Translations under genes and position numbers: made by a program
The notes under the pieces: model-generated
Database searches by the model: none
What the model saw: the letters and a program-made list of their open reading frames with translations, nothing else
What the model was told of the DNA's origin: nothing
In this document: one piece after another, positions 1-5,200 of the stretch
How positions within the stretch are numbered: the stretch's first letter is position 1
Layout of the letters: each line of letters opens with the position of its first letter
Source of the DNA: an uncultured Zetaproteobacteria bacterium
GTDB taxonomy: Bacteria > Pseudomonadota > Zetaproteobacteria > Mariprofundales > Mariprofundaceae
DNA: 17,112 nucleotides
Assembly: GCA_947311795.1 (NCBI GenBank)
Contig: CAMZLX010000185.1
Span: 1 to 17,112, forward strand
Direction: 5' to 3'

Positions 1-432
1 CACGATGCCGTCAAAACCACCATGAAACAATACCAAGGCAAAGTGAAGCTGGTCATTCGTTATGCCCCTTTTCATCCTGGTTCCGATAAAGCGGTGGAAA
101 TTTTGGAAGCCGCGCGCAAATTGGGCAAATTTAGTGATGTGCTGGATTTGATGTATGGCACACAACATGGCTGGGCTTCGCATCATAATCCCCAACCTGA
201 ACTGATTTGGGAATATTTGGACTATTACAAGTTTGATGTCTCGGCATTAAAGAAAAATGTGGATAGCACTGCCTCAGCTAAACTCATCGCCATTGATTTG
301 GCAGATGCCAAAACATTGGGTGTCAACAAAACCCCCACCTTTTTTATCAATGGTAAACCTTTGCCAAGCTTTAGTTACCAAGCCTTTCAAAAGCTAGTCG
401 CTGACGAAGTGGCAGCCGCCTACGGTCAATAA
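1..432 (+). CDS. DsbA/thioredoxin-fold protein, C-terminal part (5' end outside window)
   Basis: The frame is open from base 1, so this is the C-terminal 143 codons of a longer gene; the internal ATG at 22 is not taken as the start. The fragment looks like the second half of a DsbA-family (thioredoxin_4-like) protein. It has a helical stretch, then KTPTFFINGKPL, where the Pro at visible residue 112 fits the conserved cis-proline loop, then a terminal beta strand and helix (FQKLVADEVAAAY). DsbA-type proteins use a CxxC pair for periplasmic thiol oxidation or isomerisation. That motif would lie just upstream of base 1 and cannot be seen, so redox activity is inferred from family only. The stop codon (430-432) is followed at once by the ATG of the next ORF, which suggests co-transcription. 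Confidence 0.7.
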   Translation, partial: HDAVKTTMKQYQGKVKLVIRYAPFHPGSDKAVEILEAARKLGKFSDVLDLMYGTQHGWASHHNPQPELIWEYLDYYKFDVSALKKNVDSTASAKLIAIDLADAKTLGVNKTPTFFINGKPLPSFSYQAFQKLVADEVAAAYGQ

Positions 433-771
433 ATGTTACACCTCAAACGCCGAGGTTTTGATTTAGGGCGGGTCAAACAACCCATTCAAGCAAGTCACCC
501 GACTGCTGAACTGGTCAAACAGGCATGGCAGGGTGATTCAGCAATTGTATTGCCTCAGCTTTTAAACCAAGGCCTAGAAAAACATGCAGAAAACATCAAA
601 CAATCGCATGTTTTAATGCAAAATGTATTAAGAATTGCCGAATTTGTACCTTTTTTAGAAAAACCGCCATATTTAGAAAATATGCAAAAAAACTTCTTTA
701 TTGTTGCCGCATCCCCTGAAGAACATGATGAGCAAGGCATTGAGAAAGTCTATGTTGATGCTTTCGATTAA
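433..771 (+). CDS. N-terminal fragment of the interrupted cupin-like protein
   Basis: This 112-codon ORF begins with ATG directly after the TAA of the DsbA-like gene, with no gap and no clear Shine-Dalgarno, so it probably depends on coupled translation. It begins MLHLKRRGFDLG and includes a Leu-rich helix and a conserved-looking segment EFVPFLEKPPYLENMQKNFFI before ending in the acidic linker at the internal TAA. Alone it lacks the metal-binding HxD...H residues and could not form the predicted active site. It is listed separately because it is what the ribosome would make if the TAA is real and is not read through. Confidence 0.5.
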   Translation: MLHLKRRGFDLGRVKQPIQASHPTAELVKQAWQGDSAIVLPQLLNQGLEKHAENIKQSHVLMQNVLRIAEFVPFLEKPPYLENMQKNFFIVAASPEEHDEQGIEKVYVDAFD

Positions 772-786
772 GATCAAGATGATGTT

Positions 787-1500
787 GTGGCTGAAGAACT
801 ATGGTGCAAAGCATCATGGCTTTCGTTCCACGATGAAGATGCATCGCTGCGCTTTCGCTTTTCATGGGGCATGGAAGGTTATGAAGATGTATCGGCTGAC
901 CCGCTGAAACAAACATGGGCTGGCAAACTTTGCGATGTTATTTTTCCAGAATCAGTAATTATTACGCAAAATAGCGCCATTCTAGCCTATTTATCATCCA
1001 TTTTGGGCAAAAACCCATCATTTGTGGAAAGAATTGTCTATTTTAATGCGCCCAATGGCGGCGCACAATTTCATCATGATGTGGAACGTGGTCATGCAGG
1101 TGTGGTATTTGCCCAACTCAGTGGTGCAACCTTTTGGCTTGCTGCCAGCAAACCCAAACTCATGGATGAAATCATTGCCTTTGTGCAAAGTGATAACAAC
1201 CAAGCTGCCATCGCATCGGTATTGCCTGAAAACAAACAGCAACAAGCACTATCCAAACTGTGTGAAAATCGTGATGATTTAAGCTGTTATATGGAAGAGC
1301 CCGACCATGAACTCATCGAAGCATTGATTGACCGCTGCCCTGCATTTATCGCCCACATGGTAAGCCAAGGTTTTGCTCATCACCTCCAAGCAGGTGATGT
1401 TCTCTTACTCCCCCAACGTGATATAGACAACTGCGTTTGGCATTCCGTCTTCACCATCGGCGACACCCCCGGCGAAGCATTATCTTTTGCAATTCGTTAA
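787..1500 (+). CDS. C-terminal catalytic half of the interrupted cupin-like protein
   Basis: The frame runs from after the TAA at 769-771 to the stop at 1500. GTG at 787 is the earliest conventional start codon, but it has no recognisable ribosome binding site. The half contains the likely metal site: HHD at nt 1072-1080 and the distal His at nt 1441 in CVWHSVF, both in beta strands typical of the double-stranded beta-helix fold. It ends EALSFAIR, a plausible last strand. If it were expressed alone it would hold the whole predicted active site but miss the N-terminal region. I consider it part of the longer gene rather than an independent one. Confidence 0.45.
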   Translation: MAEELWCKASWLSFHDEDASLRFRFSWGMEGYEDVSADPLKQTWAGKLCDVIFPESVIITQNSAILAYLSSILGKNPSFVERIVYFNAPNGGAQFHHDVERGHAGVVFAQLSGATFWLAASKPKLMDEIIAFVQSDNNQAAIASVLPENKQQQALSKLCENRDDLSCYMEEPDHELIEALIDRCPAFIAHMVSQGFAHHLQAGDVLLLPQRDIDNCVWHSVFTIGDTPGEALSFAIR

Positions 1501-1518
1501 GCTTGACTAAGCACGTTG

Positions 1519-1606
1519 GTCATTTCGACTGAAGCAAAGCGAAATGGAGAAATCTCAAATACCAAGCGGATGAATTTCGAGATTCCTCGACTATGCTCGG
1601 AATGAC
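1519..1606. repeat. Imperfect palindromic intergenic repeat
   Basis: The outer arms GTCATTTCGA (1519-1528) and TCGGAATGAC (1597-1606) pair with one mismatch. The inner arms GAGAAATCTC (1547-1556) and GAGATTCCTC (1579-1588) also pair with one mismatch, around a loop of about 22 bases. Sequences of the form GTCATT-CGA...GAAATCTC are a recurring intergenic motif in many bacteria, so this is probably a small mobile or repetitive palindrome. It sits between the oxygenase gene and the first toxin-antitoxin module. An 11-base match to its right end, TCGGAATGACA, recurs at 2342-2352 after that module. Confidence 0.55.
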
Positions 1607-1621
1607 AAATGGCTTCCACCC

Positions 1622-1662
1622 TTGAAAATTGATGCATAACATTTTACACTTCTATGCATAAC
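1622..1662 (+). promoter_or_regulatory. Promoter and likely operator of the first vapBC module
   Basis: TTGAAA (1622-1627) and TACACT (1645-1650) have a 17-base spacer, matching a sigma-70 type promoter. The 9-mer ATGCATAAC occurs twice (1632-1640 and 1654-1662), 22 bases apart start to start, and flanks the -10 region. Its core ATGCAT is self-complementary. Paired short repeats like these are typical binding sites for autoregulatory VapB antitoxins, so I infer that this is the module's own operator. Confidence 0.5.
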
Positions 1663-1675
1663 TATGGAGGTAAAT

Positions 1676-1873
1676 ATGAGAACAACTTTGGATTTGCCCG
1701 AAAACCTCATCAAAGAAGCCATGTCTGCGACACACACCAGCACAAAAACTGCGGTGATTATTAAAGCCTTGGAAGAATTGGTGCAAAAATCAAAAGTGTC
1801 CGAGCTTAAACAGTTTCGAGGTATAGTTGCGCTGGATATAAACTTGGATGATTTAAGAAATCGTCATTTATGA
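1676..1873 (+). CDS. vapB: VapB-type antitoxin, ribbon-helix-helix-like (module 1)
   Basis: This 65-residue protein begins MRTTLDLPENLIKEAM, the strand-then-helix start seen in ribbon-helix-helix VapB-like (DUF2191-type) antitoxins. The central helix (TKTAVIIKALEELVQ) would complete the DNA-binding dimer, and the tail (FRGIVALDINLDDLRNR) is the usual toxin-binding end. I chose ATG 1676 over ATG 1664 because TGGAGG at 1665-1670 would be its Shine-Dalgarno at 5 bases. The stop TGA overlaps the toxin ATG as ATGA (1870-1873), the normal coupling in these pairs. The protein should neutralise the PIN-domain toxin encoded next and repress the operon through the repeats upstream. Confidence 0.82.
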   Translation: MRTTLDLPENLIKEAMSATHTSTKTAVIIKALEELVQKSKVSELKQFRGIVALDINLDDLRNRHL

Positions 1874-2319
1874 GCGTTTTGATAGACACATCCATTTGGA
1901 TAGATTATTTCAAATCAGGAGATAATGCAGAAGATTTAGAGGGGCTTATTGATGAAAACCTTGTCGCCATCAATGACATCATCCTCGCTGAACTCGTGCC
2001 TTATCTGAAAGTCAAAAAACAAGATAAGGTTATCAAACTTCTACATGCCGTTACCCGCTTACCACTCAACATCGACTGGGCTGAAATCATAACATTTCAA
2101 ACCCAATGCTTAAAAAATGGTGCTAATGACATTGGCATTCCAGACCTTATCATTGCCCAAAATGCCAAACAACATGACTGCAGTATTTATTCATTGGATA
2201 AACATTTTCGACTGCTTCATCAAACCGTCAACATCAAGCTTTACCTACCTTCCATGCCCGATGATTTTATGGCAGAAGGTCGGCAAGGCACCCCTCCGCA
2301 AGAGCGCGAACCCTTTTAG
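1870..2319 (+). CDS. vapC: VapC-type PIN-domain ribonuclease toxin with an extra antitoxin-like tail (module 1)
   Basis: PIN domains are metal-dependent endoribonucleases; VapC toxins cut tRNA or rRNA and stop translation. The expected acidic residues are visible: D6 in VLIDTSIWIDYF, E41 in ILAEL, D92 in GIPDLIIAQNA, and D110 in SLDKHF. So the active site looks intact. A normal PIN domain would end near NIKLYLP (residue 127). Here the frame continues through MPDDFMAEGRQGTPPQEREPF. These residues nearly match the C-terminus of the second module's antitoxin, and the DNA matches too (2254-2319 against 2741-2806, about 10 differences in 66 bases). The tail is therefore probably a recombination product. 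Whether it is tolerated, or binds the other toxin, is unknown. Confidence 0.85.
   Translation: MSVLIDTSIWIDYFKSGDNAEDLEGLIDENLVAINDIILAELVPYLKVKKQDKVIKLLHAVTRLPLNIDWAEIITFQTQCLKNGANDIGIPDLIIAQNAKQHDCSIYSLDKHFRLLHQTVNIKLYLPSMPDDFMAEGRQGTPPQEREPF
2254..2319 (+). repeat. Copy 1 of a 66-base duplicated antitoxin tail segment
   Basis: This segment encodes the last 21 residues and stop of the first VapC. It aligns without gaps to 2741-2806, the last 21 codons and stop of the second module's antitoxin, with about 85 percent identity by eye and in the same reading phase. Just upstream, CTTTACCT occurs near both copies (2239-2246 and 2722-2729) but 4 bases out of register, which may mark the recombination boundary. 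Downstream similarity stops at the stop codon. Confidence 0.85.
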
Positions 2320-2370
2320 CAAGCAAATCATGGCAACCTGTTCGGAATGACAGTTAACCTTCCCCTTGTT

Positions 2371-2463
2371 ATAGCTGCACCGAAACAGATGTTATGAAAA
2401 AGGGATAAAGCGAAAAACTTTTCGCCCCGTTTCATGTTATCTGTGTAGGGAATACGCAGCTAT
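2371..2463. repeat. Nested inverted repeat, 93 bases, about 30 potential base pairs
   Basis: Five matched blocks nest inside one another: ATAGCTGC (2371-2378) with GCAGCTAT (2456-2463); ACAGAT (2385-2390) with ATCTGT (2438-2443); ATGAAA (2394-2399) with TTTCAT (2430-2435); GGG (2402-2404) with CCC (2426-2428); and GCGAAAA (2410-2416) with TTTTCGC (2419-2425), leaving a 2-base centre. The GTT/GTT pair between blocks two and three forms a symmetric internal loop. This order and nesting are unlikely by chance. It could be a non-autonomous palindromic repeat or a structured RNA; the sequence alone does not decide. Confidence 0.6.
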
Positions 2464-2474
2464 TTAAGGGCAGT

Positions 2475-2512
2475 TTTCTTTGGTTCGTTTCTTTGCTGCC
2501 AAAGAAATGAAC
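2475..2512. repeat. Hairpin with flanking TTTCTTTG direct repeat
   Basis: GTTCGTTTCTTTG (2483-2495) pairs with CAAAGAAATGAAC (2500-2512) at 12 of 13 positions. The exception is G over T, a wobble pair in RNA, and the loop is CTGC. The 8-mer TTTCTTTG also occurs at 2475-2482, so an alternative stem TTTCTTTGG (2475-2483) with CCAAAGAAA (2499-2507) is possible. TTTCTTTGG-type palindromes recur between genes in many proteobacteria, so I treat this as an intergenic repeat rather than a terminator; no T-run follows the stem. Confidence 0.5.
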
Positions 2513-2525
2513 AAACAAACGCCAT

Positions 2526-2573
2526 TTGACAGATATGCCTAATGTATATACACTGTCGTATCTACATTGGAGG
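2526..2573 (+). promoter_or_regulatory. Promoter and ribosome binding site of the second vapBC module
   Basis: TTGACA (2526-2531) matches the -35 consensus exactly. TACACT (2549-2554) at 17 bases is the likely -10; it is the same hexamer as in the first module. GTATATAC (2544-2551) is an 8-base palindrome over the -10, and AGATATG (2531-2537) with CGTATCT (2557-2563) form outer arms, a reasonable operator for an autoregulating antitoxin. TTGGAGG (2567-2573) is the Shine-Dalgarno and sets the start at ATG 2579. Confidence 0.55.
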
Positions 2574-2578
2574 TTATT

Positions 2579-2806
2579 ATGTTTGCCAAAGTATTTAAAT
2601 CAGGAAATAGCCAGGCTGTTCGTTTACCTAAGGAATTACGCTTCAATGTGTCTGAAGTCGAAATTTTTAAGCGTGGTGATGAAGTTATTCTTCGCGAAAA
2701 AAAACGCTCTTTAAGTGATGCCTTTACCTTGCTCTCTCAAATGCCTGATGACTTTATGGCAGAGGGTCGGCAAGACACCCCTCCCCAAGAGCGAGAAAGC
2801 TTTTGA
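2579..2806 (+). CDS. vapB: VapB-type antitoxin, AbrB/SpoVT swapped-hairpin fold (module 2)
   Basis: The 75-residue protein begins MFAKVFKSGNSQAVRLPKEL, the classic AbrB/MazE-like DNA-binding start (KxxxSGNSQAVRLPK), followed by beta strands EVEIFKRGDEVILREK. The C-terminal part (LSDAFTLLSQMPDDFMAEGRQDTPPQERESF) is the usual toxin-embracing tail of this VapB class. ATG 2579 is preferred to the in-frame TTG at 2567 because that TTG lies inside the Shine-Dalgarno TTGGAGG. The stop TGA (2804-2806) overlaps the toxin's TTG start. It should bind and silence the VapC encoded next and repress its own promoter. Its last 22 codons, including the stop, are the source or sister of the extra tail on the first module's VapC. 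Confidence 0.88.
   Translation: MFAKVFKSGNSQAVRLPKELRFNVSEVEIFKRGDEVILREKKRSLSDAFTLLSQMPDDFMAEGRQDTPPQERESF
2741..2806 (+). repeat. Copy 2 of the 66-base duplicated antitoxin tail segment
   Basis: This is the native position of the segment, at the end of the AbrB-type antitoxin. Compared with 2254-2319, most differences lie at third codon positions, and the coded residues differ mainly at G/D and P/S near the end. That pattern suggests divergence under protein-level constraint, or recombination with a relative of this module, rather than a very recent duplication. Confidence 0.8.
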
Positions 2807-3213
2807 AGCTCAAGTATATTTTAGACACCAATATCTGCATCTACATTGCCAAAGCAGAACCAGTTTCCGTACTCAAGCGCTTTGAGCAATTAGAAGTTGG
2901 TGAAGTTGGCATGTCGATGATTACCCATGCCGAACTTTTATACGGTGCAAAACGAAGCCAACACATACACAAATCGATTGAAATGCTTGAAAAACTGGTT
3001 TCACTTATCCCTATCCAGCCTCTACACCATGATGTGGCAGATCACTATGCTGATATACGCGCTGACCTCGCCAGCAAAGGTAAAATTATTGGCAATAATG
3101 ATTTATGGATTGCCGCGCATGTCCGCTCAATGGATAAAATATTAGTCAGCAACAATCTTAAAGAATTTCAACGCGTCCAAAAACTAAAACTGGAAAACTG
3201 GGTCAACAAGTGA
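2803..3213 (+). CDS. vapC: VapC-type PIN-domain ribonuclease toxin (module 2)
   Basis: This 136-residue PIN-domain protein begins (M)KLKYILDTNICIYI, with D8 as the first catalytic acid. E44 (HAELLYGA) and D100 (GNNDLWIAAH) follow, and LVSNNLKEFQRV...LENW closes the fold as in the enterobacterial VapC/MvpA group, whose members cut initiator tRNA. That target is a family expectation, not shown here. The start is the TTG at 2803, which shares TTGA with the antitoxin stop; no ATG or GTG exists nearby in this frame before the conserved LDTN, so translation must be coupled. Length and active site are normal, so it should be functional. Confidence 0.88.
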   Translation: MKLKYILDTNICIYIAKAEPVSVLKRFEQLEVGEVGMSMITHAELLYGAKRSQHIHKSIEMLEKLVSLIPIQPLHHDVADHYADIRADLASKGKIIGNNDLWIAAHVRSMDKILVSNNLKEFQRVQKLKLENWVNK

Positions 3214-3306
3214 GTGCTGCGCGGGCATTGAGTACGCAAAATAAAGCGTAGTAGTTGAAGAATCAGATTCGCCCTATTACCAAATTAATCATACAAGGAG
3301 AAATAT

Positions 3307-4068
3307 GTGGATGTTTCGGACTCTTTAGTTCCTATCTTTATAAAAACAGAGGTACCAAAAGGAGTAAAGCAAATTGGCACAGGGGTATTTCTTGAATTTC
3401 AATCCCTCCCGTTTTTATTTACTTCTGCCCATGTAACCGATGATTTAAGTAAGGGTAAGTTGCTTATTCCAACTGCACATGGTTTAAGTGAAATAAATGG
3501 TTACTTGTCTCATATTGATTTACTACCTGAAACATCAAGAAAAGATGACTCCGTTGATATGGCTTATTATAAATTAAACTCTCTTTTCGCTAGTCAGTTA
3601 TGCATGTACTTTAAACCCTTGCAAAATAACATAGATATATTGCCTTCCGCTCTAGAGTTGTCTGCGGTTTCTGTTGTTGGCTTTCCTGCAAGCAAAGCAA
3701 AGAAAAAAGGCAATACTTTTTCATCTGAATTATTATATTACCGAGGCATAGCTGCTGATAAAGATATTTATGAGAAATATAAATTGTCACCTGAGCATAA
3801 TATAATTATTCAATTTAACAAAAAGAATACAGTATCCCCAAAAGACGGGAAGCATTATATGCCTCCTAGCCCCAGAGGAGTTAGTGGCGGCGCTATTTTC
3901 GCTTGGCCAACAGGAAAAGAAATATCACAAGACTGGTCTCTGCCCAAGTTAGTTGGCATATTTCATAGTTATAAGGAAAAAGAAGGTCTTCTTATAGGCA
4001 CTACTTTGATTTCGTATGTAGCTGCTACAACATTAGGTCAAATGAAAAGATATGGCGGTGTGCTATAG
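3307..4068 (+). CDS. Standalone trypsin-like serine protease
   Basis: The 253-residue protein has a chymotrypsin-fold catalytic triad in order: H42 in FLFTSAHV (compare TAAHC), D84 in DDSVDMAYYKL (compare DIALLKL), and S193 in RGVSGGAIF (compare GDSGGP). No signal peptide or membrane segment is seen, so it is probably cytoplasmic. The start is GTG at 3307, with AAGGAG at 3295-3300 six bases upstream. The ATG at 3305 is in another frame and soon stops. The gene is visibly more AT-rich than recF and gyrB, with many ATA, AAA and TTA codons, which suggests horizontal origin. Cytoplasmic trypsin-like proteases occur as parts of some phage-defence systems, but no partner gene is recognisable here beyond the adjacent toxin-antitoxin pair. 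Its substrate is unknown. Confidence 0.75.
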   Translation: MDVSDSLVPIFIKTEVPKGVKQIGTGVFLEFQSLPFLFTSAHVTDDLSKGKLLIPTAHGLSEINGYLSHIDLLPETSRKDDSVDMAYYKLNSLFASQLCMYFKPLQNNIDILPSALELSAVSVVGFPASKAKKKGNTFSSELLYYRGIAADKDIYEKYKLSPEHNIIIQFNKKNTVSPKDGKHYMPPSPRGVSGGAIFAWPTGKEISQDWSLPKLVGIFHSYKEKEGLLIGTTLISYVAATTLGQMKRYGGVL

Positions 4069-4110
4069 ACATCAAACTAATAACCTTTAGCCTTCTTTTA
4101 GTGTATCGCC

Positions 4111-5175
4111 ATGCCTAACCCGCGCTTAACACTTCAACATATCCACATCCACAACCTTCGCTGTCATCAAGATTTCAGCTGGGATTGTGGTGAGCATTTA
4201 AATCTGATTAGCGGTGACAACGGCAGCGGCAAGACCACCATTTTAGAAGCAGCCTATATCTTGGCGTATGGTCGCTCATTTCGCCAAGCCAAAGCCCCGC
4301 AACTCACCCATTGGGATGAGAAATCATTTCATATTCAAGCCACCATGAAAAGGTATGGCCCTTTGCATATTCGTGTGGATGGGCAAAAGGGCAAAGTGGA
4401 TATGTCGCTTCAAGGACGCAAAGTTGCCAAGCGCAAGGACATTTTTGAGCATGTATCCTTGATTGTGGATGCGCCGCAAGGTGTGCGCCTTATTGATGGC
4501 AACCCGGGTGAACGGCGCAAGTGGTTAGACAGGTTGGTTATTGCCTCGCAGACGGCATCCTATGCCCACTATCAGGGTTATCTGCGAGCATTGATGCAGA
4601 GAGGAAGGTTGCTTAGGCATGGCGGCTCTGCGGGCGAACTGGAAAGCTGGGAACAGCAGATTGTTGAGTATGGAAGCATTCTCAATGCCAAACGCGCTAC
4701 CATTTTAGAGAAATTAAACCAGTGTTTGGCAGAAGAAAGGCATTGGCTAGACCTTCCCTTTCAACTCGAAATCACCAAGCAACCCTTTGAAAATAAAGAA
4801 GAATGGTTAGCATCTTTAGCCGCCAAACGTGAGGAACATCACCGCCTCGGACGCGTCACGCAAGGCCCGCATTGTGATAGGCTGAAAATCAGTTATGATA
4901 CCCGTGAAATACGTGTATGTGGGTCGCGGGGGCAGCAAAAAGTATCGGGTATTGTTTTGCGTTTGGCAGAATGTGCAGTGTTGCAAGAAAGCAAACGTAT
5001 GATGCCCATTTTATTGCTTGATGACTGCTTAGAGTCGTTGGACAACACCCGCGCTTTGCGTTTGATGGAGCGGTTAAAACAACATCAAGGGCAAGTGTTG
5101 ATGACTGCACCAAGTAATGTCACGGCAGACATCAAAGCATACACACAACATCTAAGTTTGGATGGAAAGATTTGA
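4111..5175 (+). CDS. recF: DNA replication and repair protein RecF
   Basis: RecF is an SMC/ABC-type ATPase that acts with RecO and RecR to load RecA at gaps and stalled forks. The 354-residue length is normal. The Walker A site is GDNGSGKT (35-42), the ABC signature region is SRGQQK (272-277), and Walker B is ILLLDD with D304-D305, followed by ESLD as the D-loop. The start ATG 4111 fits the family N-terminus (LTLQHIHIHNLRCHQDF), though no strong Shine-Dalgarno precedes it. It lies 25 bases upstream of gyrB, the conserved replication-origin order, but no dnaN precedes it here; the preceding gene is the AT-rich protease. No promoter is obvious in 4069-4110. Confidence 0.95.
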   Translation: MPNPRLTLQHIHIHNLRCHQDFSWDCGEHLNLISGDNGSGKTTILEAAYILAYGRSFRQAKAPQLTHWDEKSFHIQATMKRYGPLHIRVDGQKGKVDMSLQGRKVAKRKDIFEHVSLIVDAPQGVRLIDGNPGERRKWLDRLVIASQTASYAHYQGYLRALMQRGRLLRHGGSAGELESWEQQIVEYGSILNAKRATILEKLNQCLAEERHWLDLPFQLEITKQPFENKEEWLASLAAKREEHHRLGRVTQGPHCDRLKISYDTREIRVCGSRGQQKVSGIVLRLAECAVLQESKRMMPILLLDDCLESLDNTRALRLMERLKQHQGQVLMTAPSNVTADIKAYTQHLSLDGKI

Positions 5176-5200
5176 ACGAAATGGTCAATGAGGTATTCAA

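Larger units (their letters stand above)
433..1500 (+). pseudogene. JmjC/cupin-like putative Fe(II) oxygenase gene interrupted by an in-frame TAA
   Basis: Codons 433-768 and 772-1500 lie in one frame, separated only by TAA at 769-771 (codon 113 of 356, counting the terminal stop). The residues on both sides form one acidic linker (KVYVDAFD, stop, DQDDVVAEELW), so this reads as one protein of about 355 residues. The second half has a cupin/JmjC-type metal-binding layout: H214-H215-D216 (an HxD motif), a beta-rich stretch, then a distal His at codon 337 after AGDVLLLPQ. Proteins of this fold are often 2-oxoglutarate/Fe(II) oxygenases acting on protein or RNA; the substrate here is unknown. The downstream half has no in-frame ATG until well inside it and no Shine-Dalgarno before the GTG at 787, so independent translation is unlikely. 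A point mutation (for example CAA or GAA to TAA), a sequencing error or stop readthrough would all explain it. Confidence 0.65.
2320..2525. other. Gene-free stretch between the two toxin-antitoxin modules
   Basis: I see no coding sequence here. It holds a short match to the right arm of the 1519-1606 repeat (TCGGAATGACA at 2342-2352), a nested inverted repeat (2371-2463) and a second hairpin (2475-2512), listed separately. The end of the stretch runs into the promoter of the second module. Confidence 0.6.

Noticed and set aside
769..771. Genetic-code reassignment of TAA as an explanation for the internal stop
   Set aside because: gyrB and purM, among others, end in TAA, and long genes such as gyrB and the RND transporter have no internal TAA.
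701..907. ORF in another frame that crosses the oxygenase stop region
   Set aside because: It has no family resemblance and no ribosome binding site, and it lies over a better-supported frame; it is a shadow.
2320..2570. Possible integron attC site, because toxin-antitoxin modules are common in cassette arrays and AACAAACGCC-like sequence appears near 2515
   Set aside because: No matching GTTRRRY core or pair of inverted simple sites could be found at a proper spacing, and the modules have their own promoters, unlike most cassettes.
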